NCBI RefSeq assembly: GCF_027942865.1
Contig: NC_134527.1
Coordinates: 8,286,976 to 8,350,975 of the forward strand
From: Odontesthes bonariensis
Lineage: Eukaryota > Chordata > Actinopteri > Atheriniformes > Atherinopsidae
Length of the DNA: 64,000 nucleotides
Direction of reading: 5' to 3'
Each line of letters opens with the position of its first letter. Position 1 is the first letter of the stretch. Position numbers and translations under genes: made by a program. The notes beneath the pieces were generated by a model. The model did no database searches, had not been told where the DNA came from, and was given only the letters and a program-made list of their open reading frames with translations. Shown piece by piece: positions 1-13,800 of the stretch.

Positions 1-961
1 ATAAGATAGTTAATTCAGATCCCTTAAGATTACATTATAAAGCGAACACATGGAATGCACTTAGTATGACACACTCGCACACATCTGTGTATTTAGGCAC
101 ATTTCAGTTAAACCTTTCTCATGACCTCATCGGTGTCAGTGGCCTCAGGTGCAGTCGGCCAGGCTTTATTTGGTCCACAGCATACTCAAGTAACTAAAGC
201 TAGCCAACTCCTGGTTTTCTTCAACACACTACCACCACAAAGACACAATCACTACATTGACAAACATTTCAGCAGTAGGCAACCCATGCCTATGAACAGA
301 GGGGTCTTTCATATGCCACTGCATATGCCATGAAAAACTACACAGCACATTTTTCCATTACATGGTCCTGTACAGTGCATATAGACTGGGGACGGTTCTT
401 CAAAGCTTTGTTCTAACATTACAGGCAGTATTCCCTCACTGTGTGCCGGATCAGTTATTTATCTCACTGTGTGAGGTGATGCAGAAGAAGAAGAAGAAGA
501 AGAAGAAGAAGAAGAGGACTGATTTAGCAGATTTTGTGTTTTAAAGCAACTTGCATTTGAGAAGTAATGAGTGTGCGACAGACTTTTAGCTCAAAAGCTT
601 TGAATATCTTTTGGAAAGATCATTACCACTGAGAGAATAAATCCCTACTTGTTGTTAATAAACATGTTCATGTATGCATTAGTCATTGACACAATGCGAT
701 CCATGCACACAAATGAGAAATCCGGGATTTATGTTGTAAATTGTCTTCAAACCACTTTGTGGAACAAGGAAGTGTGTCAGTGTGTGTGCTGCTGGTGGGT
801 TCTTTACACCCACATAGGATGGTGCTCTATAACCAATCAGCGCTCTGCAGTGTTTCCAAATACTAATGGCATCAGTTAAGTGGTACTACCTATAATCGAG
901 CTCTACCATACCCTACCGCACCTTACAATGTAATGGGAGAGCATTATAAGTGATATCTTAC
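1..961 (-). other. musk intron (incomplete), with a GAA microsatellite at 483-516
   Basis: Sequence downstream of musk exon 9. I found no transmembrane-like exon on the minus strand here, so the next musk exon is probably outside the window. An (AAG)n run of about 10 units lies at 483-516. Small open frames here show no family pattern. Confidence 0.6.
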
Positions 962-1155
962 CTACAAAAGGAACATAGGTGCAAGCATCAGGGTCTATGT
1001 GGAGACTTGGTAAGGCCTGACAGTTGGGCAGCAGTGAACTGGAAGTTTGGGACCCTATAATAGAGCTGAAGAGCCCAGGCTGGACTGAAAAGCTGCCCTC
1101 TAGTACCAACCATTCCTTATGGCAGTACAGCTCCTTCACTGCCAGGCAATGTTCT
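962..1155 (-). CDS. musk: musk exon 9 (end of CRD)
   Basis: Acceptor AACAG above 1155, donor GTAAGA below 962. It completes the CRD with [20 protein letters not shown] and the later segment [15 protein letters not shown]. The first codon (R) is split with exon 8. It leaves in phase 1, so at least one more exon is required left of 962. Confidence 0.93.
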
Positions 1156-4100
1156 CTGTTTTAAAAAAAGAAGAGACAAATGATTACATTCCATGTTCAT
1201 TATTTCAAAACACTGATCCTTTATTTTTGATAATTAACTATGTGTATCCAATCCATTTAATGTTCACTGTATGTTATATCTATTCATTCCCTCCGCATAT
1301 TGCTCAAAGAGAAACAAACACCAATGAGAGAGGTGCTACCTGCAGACCGGTTTCGGTGCAGGTCCCAACCCTGATGGATTGCAGTCAGGGAAGGAGGAGT
1401 GGCACAGGAGTGAGCGTATTGCAGGGCTACATAGGCCACTAAGTCCTTCCAGCTCTGCCCACCAGCTTTGCACCAGGTACTCCTGCATGTCCTCTGGGTC
1501 CGAGAGGGAGGAGTTGAAGAACACCAGTGAATCGTCTCGCAGGACATTGCGGCAAACATCTCCACGATATGCACTGCAGTAGCCTGCAACTCCTTTATAA
1601 AGTCTATCGGAAGAAGATATAGACGCATTAACATCTGCACACACAACAAACAACAGATCTGATTAGTTGACCCATGCGCTGGGAGGGACTTTCTTATGTT
1701 ATCGTTTTCCTGGGCTTTTCTCTAAGAAAATCTTTATGATAGTATAGAGGAGACAGAAAATTAGGGATAAAAATGGGATGTGGTGGAGTTCGGCACAAGC
1801 TGATTTAAATCAAGGTATTATTATATTATTATTTATTTTATATTATTATATATTATTATTTTAAAAAATTACTTGAGGGGACACACATCTGACCATCACC
1901 CACACCCATTTTTAATTTGAGCCTTATTTTGGGCGGCTATCCGTATATTTTCACCAATCCATCCTTTTACTGGGGGAATCAGTATATCTTACATGAAAAG
2001 TAAGAATAAAAGTTGGAAGCTAAGGCAGACTCTCCTCAAAGTTACCCATTTCCACTGCTTTGTCTGACAGTCAGTGAACGAGTAAGATGTGTCCACTAAA
2101 AAAAATCTAATATGAAATCGTCCCACACCTGAAATATCTCCTTTAACGCGATCCAGATGTTGATCATGAAAGAGGTCGTGGATAGTTTACGTGGAATTAC
2201 ATCCTGTCTCTTGGACTTTCTTGCTGCCCAAGGTCGCTTTCAGTCGTATTCTTTGCATAAACCTGCACGCCTGTACACCAGACTTCTGTATTCCTGTTCT
2301 GCTCCCTGTTTGCCTGCTTGTTTTTCCTGTCTGATGCCTGTTCCTCCTCAAGCAGGGATACGCTCCACATTTTCTCCTTTCTGTCTCACTGTGATCTTTT
2401 TGACTGCCCGTCTATCTGATAGCCTTCATTCCAGACCAGCTTTCCTGCTGTCTCTCTGTATTGCAACACTTACAAACTCCAGATGTCACCTCTTGGAGAG
2501 GTTGCCGCTCGAGCAGAGCTCAAGTCGAACCATCAAACTAAAAGGTGACCTGTAAATCTGTCATTTTTTCCCCTTTCTTTCTTTTCCAATCCCTGGGTTT
2601 CTGTGGTCCAGACCTGGTCATAAGTTGGCAAATCACAGTAAAACATCGCTATTAAACCTGTTTATGACCTGCAATCTACTGTTTCGTATGTACTTAATTT
2701 TCCATCGGGCAGCTGAAGGCCAACATTTTCCCTTTTCCCCTTCCTCTGTGTGTCTGCTGTCCATATCTGGCAGTACAGGTAAGTCTGCAGTTATATAGTC
2801 CAGATATGGCAACCGCAGACTGCATATTGTGTTCTGCAGACTCAAAGGGAACAAAAGCCTTCTGAGTCTCGTGCCCAAGTAAAAAATTAGTTGCAGGTGA
2901 TGTATTGTGAAACTGTTTTGACTTAAGCGTAAAAAAAAAAACGTTTTTGAAAATTTTGCATAAAAGGTGTAACGTAGAATAATCTAATGTAGAATTTTCC
3001 ATGAAATAACGCATTGAATTTTTCTTACCTCCACTCTATGGGGAAGTGGCAATGTCCAGAGAACACCAGTTGAATGAGCACAGGTAAAAGAAGAGGCAAG
3101 AAAAAGGGAAACAGACAGACAAGAGAAGGCCGATAGATTAAAACAAATTTTCCCAAGTAATGAAAAAAAACCATGGTGCTTCTCTCTGCAACGCATTGCT
3201 AGCTGTGACTGAGGGGACAACCAGGTGGAAGCACAGTGCATGTGTGGTCGAGTGGAAAGAAATAAGTGTGTCCGTGTGAGTGCGCCTGAGGGGTCTTTTT
3301 TTCTTATTGTTTCTTTGAGGTGACTGTGATGGGGGGTCTGTTTAAGTATCAGCCAAATGTTCAGGCAACAAACAGCTGAAGCCGCACAAAGGGCGACTAA
3401 TAAAACTGGCAGCTAGCACAACACAAAGCGGTATCAGGATACTAACAACAACACACCTAAACCAAAGCAGCATGTAACAACTATCATGCTTTCTCCAGCA
3501 TGGCAGTCTTGAAAACACTGGATATTTTTGTATGAAATTAAATTTTTAAAAAATTCAGTACATTACCTGCAACAGTGACCCTTGTGGTTGCTTTGACAGT
3601 GTTGGCCCCAGCACTGTGTCTGTTGGAGGCCAGACATGTATACAGACCTGGCTTATTCACCGTAACTTTGAGAATGGACAAAATTATCTCTCCTACTAAA
3701 GTTTCCTCGACTGAGGCGCCTGAGATCTGGAACAAAAAAGGGCAGACAGATTGGGAAAACCTTTAATTTGTACCTTTAATAAAGATACATTAAACTTAAG
3801 GCGCATTCACCCAGAAAATTGGAAACAGTTCAGTTACAGACAGCTACATTTTAGACACGTGATGAGATGAGATTTGGCCACCTGTCGATATCTGTTTATA
3901 TCAAATCAGAATTGTATATCCTGCTTTCCCTCCTGAATCGCACTCCTGTCAGTACGAGAAGGATGGAAGTAATACAAAACCGAGACTGAGAAATGAAAAT
4001 TCTGGAAATTTTATTTAATGAATTTCTTCCACCCACTGACTCTGAATTCAAAAGTCAAAAAAGCCAAAAAAAATCCTTGTTGTCAAGAAGTAGCATATCT

Positions 4101-4729
4101 CCCTATGGTTTGATGAATTAGAATTTTTCCTCAACCATAACGTGATGGCAGTGCTGACATGTTACTATGTCTATATCTTTCTATATTTAAAGCTGTGTTT
4201 GACACTGCCTGTTTTTAGCATAAGCTCACTCTAGCCGTGCTGAAGTTAATGACCTCAACAAGCTGCCAGAAAATCAACTCCCACAGTCATTTTAATCAGC
4301 ACTCAAACACTCACACATACACACATTGTATTTATAAGCATTATGGGCCTGTAATAACATTGTAGCTAGCACCCAAGACTATTTAAGACCCAGACGTGAT
4401 GTGGTGAAAGTTGACCGCAAAAGCATGCATAAAAAATGTCTGCTGCCTTGTTGAAACAAAAGCTTTCTCTGACATTATTCCCAGAAACTATCTAACATCT
4501 TAAGAGCAAAAAAAGTATTCGTCTTACACGATTTTCCTTTGACACCATCTCACCTTCTCTCATTTAACAAAACAACCAAATTAAAGCTGATAACAACGTG
4601 TATTACTAACTAAATGCAAGGCAATCTCTTCAATCCTCTGTCACCATGATGAGAATTCCTTTGCTGTTTATATCGCTGATCCCACAGCCAATCTGCAAGC
4701 ACATTAACTGGTGTGTGTGTGTGTGTGTG

Positions 4730-4818
<89 letters not shown>

Positions 4819-7800
4819 ATGTGTAAAGTAGACAGACAGAGACAGGAATGGATGAGAGGGTCATTTCTTGTATTCGTTTACTGTATAATGGATTCTTGCT
4901 CCTAAGTGGTGTCTGGGTTTCTGGGTTTTCTCCTGCACACACACTCTGTCTTGTGACTTATTTTTTGCTTAGCATTTGGTTAGGTTTGATCCAGCTTCTT
5001 AGAGATACTTTCTTCTTCTTTTTGTGTCTTTTTTCTTGTTTCCAGGCTTGGAATTGGAGATGAATGCTGTTTTGTGAGTTTCAGGGTAGACACTTGAGAA
5101 ATGGAGGATTTTGCTTATTACGTAATGCAAGAGCAAGCAACAACACATCGATGACCTTTTCAAACAATCAAATACGTGAAGAGGCTAAAAGAAATTTTCC
5201 ACAGAATGACATAGAATTTTACATACACACATTGGTATGACTATTCCTAGATGAAGATCACTGTTGAAGAACAAAGCTCTTTGACATAATGCCAAAGTTG
5301 CCTTTTTTTCTGTTCTTAACAGGTAATTACTAACCCCTAACCCTAGCCTGGGAGATATCTATGAGACCGACCATCTCACACATTCTTCCCTGCAACTCTT
5401 CCTGTTTTTCAAACGCGCATGTTAAGTTATAAAAGGTCAGAAGGTGCCACGACTGGCTGAAACTACACTAAAGTAATGGGTGCGCCGGCTATTGTGAAGT
5501 ACGTTTTGGTGCCGTTCACCAGGGAGAGATCGGTGACCAAATGCCAAACATTATCACTCTTTATCGCCATATTCAAAACGGGAGAAAAGGTCACTCAGTC
5601 TCTCAATGTTGATTTTTCCTTTAGTCTGTCAGTCGGTTTTAGTATTATTTGATCAAGAGGCCAACAACAATTTGTAGGTTGCAGGCATCAACCACTAATA
5701 TTCTATTTGTATGTTCTTTCAGCTATATTATTTGTAATATACCACAAATCAGTAATGTTACTTTTTTGGTTATACAGTGATTCCTTCACATAGCAGCAGG
5801 TCTGACATAGAGATTTAAACCTTTATTTCATCGAACTGTCTTTGATAATGGTTTTCCTGGCCATCTACTCTATTATTGTCACTGCTTAACCCATGCAAGA
5901 CTTTGCTGCTGACAATGTGTCATAATTTTAGCCACGTGCTAAAATTTCTCTTATGTTGGCAGTGTTGAACAACGTATGAGCCAAATACAAATGCTGAGGG
6001 TCAGGAAAAACTATTCCAGCTGAGATCACAGGCTTTTTTAGGAGGTCAAGTGGACCAGGTACTGTCAAGTATTGCTGGAGGCTGAATGTGGATTTGAATT
6101 TGCCTATAAAAATCCAGTGGAGACTGTACTAGTGGAACACAACAAATTCAAAGATAATATGGAAATAAAACCGTCAGCAGTTGTCCTTTCACTCACCCAT
6201 TTTGGACAAAGTTTGCTGGCATATGTACACACATGCCCTAACCCTGAACCAAAACACTCACAGTATTCCCATTTTCCAGCCAGGTGATGGTGGGAATTGG
6301 ATTTCCTGTAGCATTACATTCCAGGGATATCTGGCTGCCATAGGCTACTCTCTTCTCCTTCGGAACCCGGAGGATTCGTGCAGGAGCTGTGCAGATATAA
6401 AAACCACATACAAGCACAATGACAAACTCAAGAGCTCAACATTTCACTTTGGCCAATATATCTCACTTTTGAATGAGGGTCAAAAGTAATACATTTAGGC
6501 AATACATTTAGGTATGCATTGAAAGACATACCCTGTACTTCTATGGTCACAGGCTTTGAAAAAGCTAATCCGAAGCTGTTCCTGGCCACGCAGCGGTACT
6601 GTCCCGCATCCTCCTTCTGGATGTTGTGGATTTTCAATGCCCCATAGTCAAGAATGGTAACACGATCACTCAGCTGAAAGAGATTTATTTGTAAGATAGA
6701 GGTGGAAAAAAAAGTTGGTCTTTGAACTTTTTAATACGAACGTATTAAAGTGCAGCTTTACAGTCTGGAACCATTTACAGAGCTGGTCAGACAGACACTA
6801 AAACGACTCTATACTGTTTGGCAATTATTGTCGCATATGCTGAATCAGAATAATGCTCACGTCGCTCTAAACTTCGAGCAAAGTAATTGTTGTTTGTTTG
6901 TTAGTTTTTTAACAAAAAGTGCATACCCTGATGAGCTCATCATCTTTGAGCCAAGTGACATCTGGTTTGGGGTTGCCCAGTGTGACACAGGGCAGCACTG
7001 CTTTGGATTCTATCAGCAGTGTTACATTCGTGGGATGCCGCTTGATCTGTGGCTCTGATTCAGAGACAGACAAGAGATAAATTATGAGGGTATAACATTG
7101 TGTTTCTATAGAAATGTGCTGCTCAAAATTTAATTCCGCTATGCATTAATACCATCCGTCATGTATCTTGAAATTAAAATGGACTTAACTCTACCCCAAC
7201 AGCCATGGAATAATGACGTACTCATCTTTAACTGAAGTGCTCCACAGCTCTTTGCAGGCTGTCCAATGCCATTGCTGGCGAGGCAGCAGTACTCTCCATT
7301 GTCTGGCTCTCTCACATGCGGGATGATAAGCATCTGACCCTTCTCCCTTGTTAGGTACCGGGTGTCAAAATACCTGGTGGGTCAAAAAGAAAGGGGCAGA
7401 CCATGAGGGATAGTTTTTCAAAAGTTTTCAAAAGCAAACATTTTTATGATCAGAATTAGCAGCTGGTGTCCCATTTGCCTTTTTTATCCTCTTTTTTTAT
7501 TAGCCTTAGAATTACAACATGCATATCTGCCAGTAGCAGCTAACAGAGAGTTAGCTAATCTCATGTCAAGTAAGTAAATTCTTTGATTTATATTCATCAT
7601 TTGTAGCCTTGAGTTAGTGCTGGCTGGTCAACCTTTTAGCAGTTATTTTAGCCCTGTTGTGTTCTTATTAGCAGTGAATTAGGCTTGCAGTCACCAGCTT
7701 CTGGGTTTTCTAACCAGAAAACAATTGCAGCCAAATAAGCAGCTAATGTTACCATTTATCTTTAGCCTTGTGTCTGTACCATGTCTATCAGTTGGTAACA

Positions 7801-10800
7801 TTGCAATGGTGATATGCAGCATTTACTCATACTTCTGTTTTATTCCTGTACCTTTAACATATCTTGTTTATCATTGTTGAGATTTGTCATTTAAGGACAA
7901 AGCTCAGCACTTAGCCATCACTGGGCCTTTTAACAGTGGCAGTCATTGGGTGTAGTTCCACCTATTCACTGATACTGAAACTTAAAGCATCTTTATATTG
8001 TGACATGCTTAAGTGGCAAAGGACATGTTGCTCCACCAAAATAACGTTGTTTAAATAACAACAGCGATGTTTAAATAGAAATTCTTGACAAATTTTAGTC
8101 TTAAACTTACATAATTTGGTGGTTATTCTTGGTCCAGGTGATTTCAGCAGGCGGATGTGAGTCCACCTCACAGATAAACGTTGCGTTATGATCCAGTAGA
8201 ACATCCACTGTCTCCAATAAGGTGATGATACGAGGTGCTGGACAATGAATATGCAAAGAAAATGGGTTTCTTTTTAGAAAACAAGAAAAACAATTGTGAG
8301 GAAAATATTAAATGTACTTGCCTAGCCAATTGATATTTGACTTTTTGATTTTCTGTGGCTTAAGATAGCTGTGACATTAACTATTCTCCATGCTCTGGCA
8401 TTGAATATGCCATTCAGCTGAGTCACTCTAATGCACATTTGTTCAGAGGCCTGGGAATAACCTCACATTTTACTCTGGGAAGTGTAAACAGCTGCATCTT
8501 TTCACCCAAAACATTTGACATATTTAGCGTTCCTATTTTAGACTGTGTCATCTATTTTAGTCAATTAGCTTCCAGCTAAAGGCAACCTTAAGGTTACGTG
8601 GTGTGGGGTAGTGTGTTTATTGGCTCCATCACATCGGAAACATTGGAAATCTGTCAAAGATTTAAGTGAAGGGAACAGACATTTTGACCAATAATATGAA
8701 GTTCTGCTTTTACATTAACCTTACTCTCATTTTCCTTGAGGAAATCAAGCAAGGAAAATATTTTGAGTTAAGGTTCATGAACTTCTGTGCCCATGTCACT
8801 GTCCACCATCTCTTTTAACTTATCTTGACTGTTGCTTGTTTTTAAATTCATTTAAATGATTTTATTTGTTTCTCTTTATATTCTTTTTTGTATTTTAATG
8901 CTTCTTCCACTCCCTACTGCAATGCTTTTATTTTATGTAAAGCACTTTGAACTGTGTGTACATGAAATGTGCTATATAAATAAATTTGATTTGATTTGAT
9001 TTGATTTTCAGTAGATTACCTTTCCTAAAGTAAAACAGATTCATTCTGTGTACACTGGGTATGCAAAATATTACAGCTGTTTCTGATGTTGTTGTTACAT
9101 GAATCAAAACTCAATAAATATGTGATTACTATTCATCTCAACTCTGTAAACAGTTCTGTATTAGTCAGGTAGTCTAACTGTTGTAAAATAGAAGGGGAAA
9201 AGATGCTGAAAGGAGAAAGGGTTGGAAGAAGGCACAGGGGTGAGGGAGAAATTGTTTATATGTGGATTCAGATCAAAGACATCAGGGCTTCTTTAAACTT
9301 TGTATGAACTAAGGAGAGGAAGAAGCACAGTAGAGGACATGGGAGAGAATAAATGAAGAGAACAGAGGAGGGGGAGAGGGAGAGGGAAGAGAAGAATGAA
9401 AAGAAAGCTGAAGATAGGAAAGGATCAGGGTTGAAAGGACATTGCTCTTGTCTCTTGTGAAACAAAGATTTCACAATAACCCAGCTGGACAAGTCGGCTT
9501 TATTCCCACCCGAAGCCTCAGGTCGCTGCTGCCCTTTGTCTTTTGACAGTTGACCGAAAAAAAACCCAAAGAAATAGCTGTTTTAAATCACACTTAAACT
9601 CTGACATGATCTTGAATTTAGTCAGGGTGAAAATATTTTACTTGTGTCCACTTTAGTAAAGTTGTTTTCATATGCTGTCTTATTTTTTTTTACCATAATA
9701 GATGATTCCATTGCTTTACTACAATATCATCCCTATCAGAAGTGTACGGATTCCCATGTTATGTTGTGCAGATGTTCAGTCCAAAGAGGATGCATCCTAA
9801 TGACTTTGGTGGTCCCCTGCATTTATCCCATTGTGGACAAGTTTTGCCACATGTTTTGCTGATGTTGTCACTGTAATGGCTTACAGAGTTTGCAAAAGGG
9901 CAGAAGTGAACTTTCAAAGGAGCAATTTTATTTGAACAAGCCTAATGTAACTCACTATCAGCCCAGTTTTAGACTAGATTGCAGTCTGTGTTCCCTTTTC
10001 CTGTGTCTTCAGACTGCCAGTGTTATGTCTGAACAGATGGCTAACGTCTGAGGCCACATGACTCACTATTTAGTGCAAACGAGAGCCTCGTCACACTTGA
10101 CCTTGCCAGAGGTTCTTGTTTAGAACTTGTTTGTGTGTTGTTTGGAAACCAGAGCTTGAACAGAGCTGTTTGGGCCAAAGGAGGAGCCCACTTACCGTGG
10201 TCACATATAACCGTATTTACATAGGCAGTCTATGGTGTTACACAAACCCAGCTGATGCCCGCAGATAGTTTGTCATCATTACCTTTCATTATTTTTAGGG
10301 TTGCCGTGACTGCACTAATAAGTAGAAGTGTAAATGTCTGCGGTTATAACATCCTCAGATACAGCCAACACATGAATGTTAATGGCGACAAACAGTCACA
10401 GTGTCATAGATATCACTGTGTGCTCAGCTATAAGCTCTTCCAATTTCCAACTCATCTTAAACAACATTTTCCACTCTTGTTTTCCATTACTTAACAGTCA
10501 CCACAAACTACTGAACAGATACAGCCATGTGAAAAAGAAAGTATACTGACTTTCAACTATGAGGCTCTGTGCATCAGTAAATATAACCTCAGATGAACCA
10601 GAACAAATGATATGTTACAAATTCTTATTTGTTTACTGGATAAAAACTAAACCAAAAAGTAGAAGCAGTGTGTGTACACCTGTTCTACTTCCTTATGAAT
10701 TAAATGCACTTGATTAACTGATTTTTAGTGAGTGTGACCACCTCTGTAAGTGCAGATGTTTTGGCAGTTTGCTGGTTTGGAGCATTCAGGTGTGTGTTAA

Positions 10801-13800
10801 CACAATGCCAAGGAGGACAGACATTGACAGGAACCTTAGAGAGACCATTGTTGCTGCTCATCAATCTGGGAAGGATTATAGGGCCATTTCCAAACAATTT
10901 AGAGTCCATCATTTGAGAGTGAGAAAGATTATTCACATGTGGAATACATTCAAGACTGTTGCCATTCTTGCCAGGGATGGATGTCCAGGCAAGTTCACTC
11001 CAAGGTCAGATTGTGCAATGTTCAGAGAAATAAGAATGAAGCTACATTTCAGACTCTACAGGCCTCGGTTAGCATGGTAAATATCAAAGCATCATAGGTT
11101 TACAAAGTTCCATCTGAACAAACCTCAAGACCTCTGGAATAATGTCCCTTAGACAAATAAGACCGAAATTAAGATTGTTACTAATATTTCACCGCACCAC
11201 GTTTAGTGAAAACCACACAGCCTATCAGCACATGCATCTCATACCAACTGTGACGCTTAGTGGTGGAGAGCTGATGATTTGGGCTTGTTTTGCAGCCACA
11301 AGAGCTGGTCACTTTGCAGTCATTGAGTCTATGCTTGAGTATGCTAAAATATTAAATAAAGTCAAATAAAGTCAAATATTAGGTTCAGCATCTTGGCCCA
11401 AATTGGCCCTGTCAGAGACCAGAGCTCATCCTGATGTAAATGCTGTTGTGGAACCTTAAGAGAGTAGTGTATAAATGAATGCCTGCAGTCCTCAATAAAC
11501 TGAGGCAATGTTGTAAAGAACAGCCAAACTTCCTCCTCAACAACATGAGAATGATGACCTCATACAGAAAACGATCACTTCAAGTGCTAAAGCTGGTTGT
11601 GCGTGCTTTTCACACACTGCTTCTGCTGTTTTGCTTAGTCTGTGTTGAATTTATCTCTTTACCTTTTTTTTATTAAGTCTTAATAAGTAAAACCTTCAAA
11701 TTAAAAAAGGGTGGAATTCTTTTTTCACATGACTGTAACTAATCCATGTTTTCTCTTCTTCGTGCATCTTCTGTGTTTTATCTCTTCCAGCAATCATTAA
11801 GCCTCTCTAAACCTTTCCAAACTGAATTTCTTTCCATAAAAACTGCTTTTTATTTTAGAGCCTGTAATTTATAACCTTTGGTTCCTCTGGCGTTTGCTTT
11901 GATTCGCAGTTTATCCTCAAGGTTTTTTCCACACTAAAAGTCAAACTGTAAACAGCATTCTGTGTCCCTTGCTTGCTCTCGCACATTGCGATGCTTTTGT
12001 GCAGACCAGATACAGGTTTTTTGAGTTTCATTGTGGTCAAATGAGAAGAAACACAAAAATAGCATTGTTCTCATGGCATGTCTGGGGATCAGATGTCTGC
12101 ATGTGAGTCGATGGTTTTTCATACTTTTGAACTTCATGCACACTCCTCATTCTGCCCTTAAACAGAAGCAAGCGAGTGGTCTCGATTCATTCTGCTTGTA
12201 TAGTTTACTATAATGACCAGCTCGATCATTATTTTTAAGGCATTTAATGGATTACGTCATCCACAGGTCAACTGGTATTTAAAGAGGCTCTCAATAAAGT
12301 GATAATATAATTTTTTTTTTTCGTTTGCTCACTCATTTAAAAATAAGACAAAAACATTTAATCAATGCACTTAACTGCAGCTGAACACATTAAAGAGTGA
12401 ACCTTTTTGTGTCATTTATTTCAACTCTGCTCAGCTGGCCTGTTATGTCAAATAACAACGAAGAGCTGGCAGTAACAATACAATAACACAACTCTACTGT
12501 GCCTGTCAGCAGGGATGTGAGAAGTGTGGGGTGTCTGACGTGTGAATAATAAAGCATGTAAGCCCTAACTGTGTGTGTCTTTCTAACCCAAAGCATGTGT
12601 TTTGACCCTCTAACCCGAACTATTTGTGAGAGAAAAGCAGAAATGTGTTGAAAACGTGCCAGACGCGTCTTGATCTCGTAGTCTTGTGTAGGAGAGCCAT
12701 GTCCATATAAGCAAACAAATTAACACAATGCGAGGTGTTCAAGGCAGGGGAAAGTTTTAACACCCGGCAGTTTAACATCATCACGTACCGAGAACATGTT
12801 AAACCTATACATCATCAGGAGACCGGCATCTCCTTTTCAACAAGACAAATTGAAAGTGGAAAGTTTCGAACCCAGATTGTCAAACTGCTTTCTTTTCCAC
12901 GTAGCTGTTAAACATTCTGCCATGAGTCTGGGTTACTAAAGAATGGCTTAGGAGACCTGGTAAACCCGATAACATAAGGCCAAACCTCCACCATGCTTGG
13001 CTGCTTCATTTAACCTTTTTATTACAAACGTTAAATAGAAATGTAGCAAGTTAAAGGAACAGTTCATCCGTTTTCTATGTGTTAACCTTGGCATGTTTTG
13101 TTAGAAAAATAACAATGCATGTATGTCTTCTTCATTAAATTCAAAACAATGCTACTAGTTGAGCCGTGAGAAGAAGCGAGATTGGCACCAACATTCAGTT
13201 CATCCTTTAAATTTCTTTCATGATTTGCAAAGGGTTGGCTGGCTCACCAGCCATCATCACCACCATAGCACCATAAGCATCTGTGCTATCCAAACGTGTG
13301 CGTCTGGTCATGTATGGGGTTTTCTCTGCAGGCTTGTTTACCGGTTATGTCGGTAAAATTGTTACTCCATTTGATACGGTTCTCATATCACATGTCCCTG
13401 TCCACAGCGAGAGGCTCTGACACACGTTTGCTAGCAGCACGCCTGCCATGGAGTTGTCCTGATTTAAATGTGGCACGCTGGAAAGCAAAATTCAGCACAA
13501 GCTCTCTTCCACCTCTGCTCTCCGCCACCTCCATCACACTTTGTGGAGAGGATATATCAAAGTGTAGGAAGGATATAGATTTAGTCACATTTACACTAAG
13601 TTGGCCTATAAACACCTTCTCCTTTTCCCTGCAGAGGAGAACAGGTGATCACGCTGCTGTGCAAGGCTAGGGGAAGTTGAGCTGCCTTCTCTGTACGAAA
13701 GATGAAATCTAATATACAAGCAAAAGGGATGTATTTTTTCTTAATCTGTACATTTTGTTCTCTTGATCTTTGGCCTGCATCACACATGAGTTTGGTTATA

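Noticed and set aside
121-333. Frame near the left edge as a further musk exon
   Set aside because: It is on the strand opposite to musk and shows no transmembrane or juxtamembrane pattern.
4610-4942. Open frames rich in Thr-His or Cys-Val over the GT repeat
   Set aside because: They are direct translations of a dinucleotide microsatellite. The same applies to frames at 14571-14815, 44691-44941, 51429-51638 and 56874-57262.
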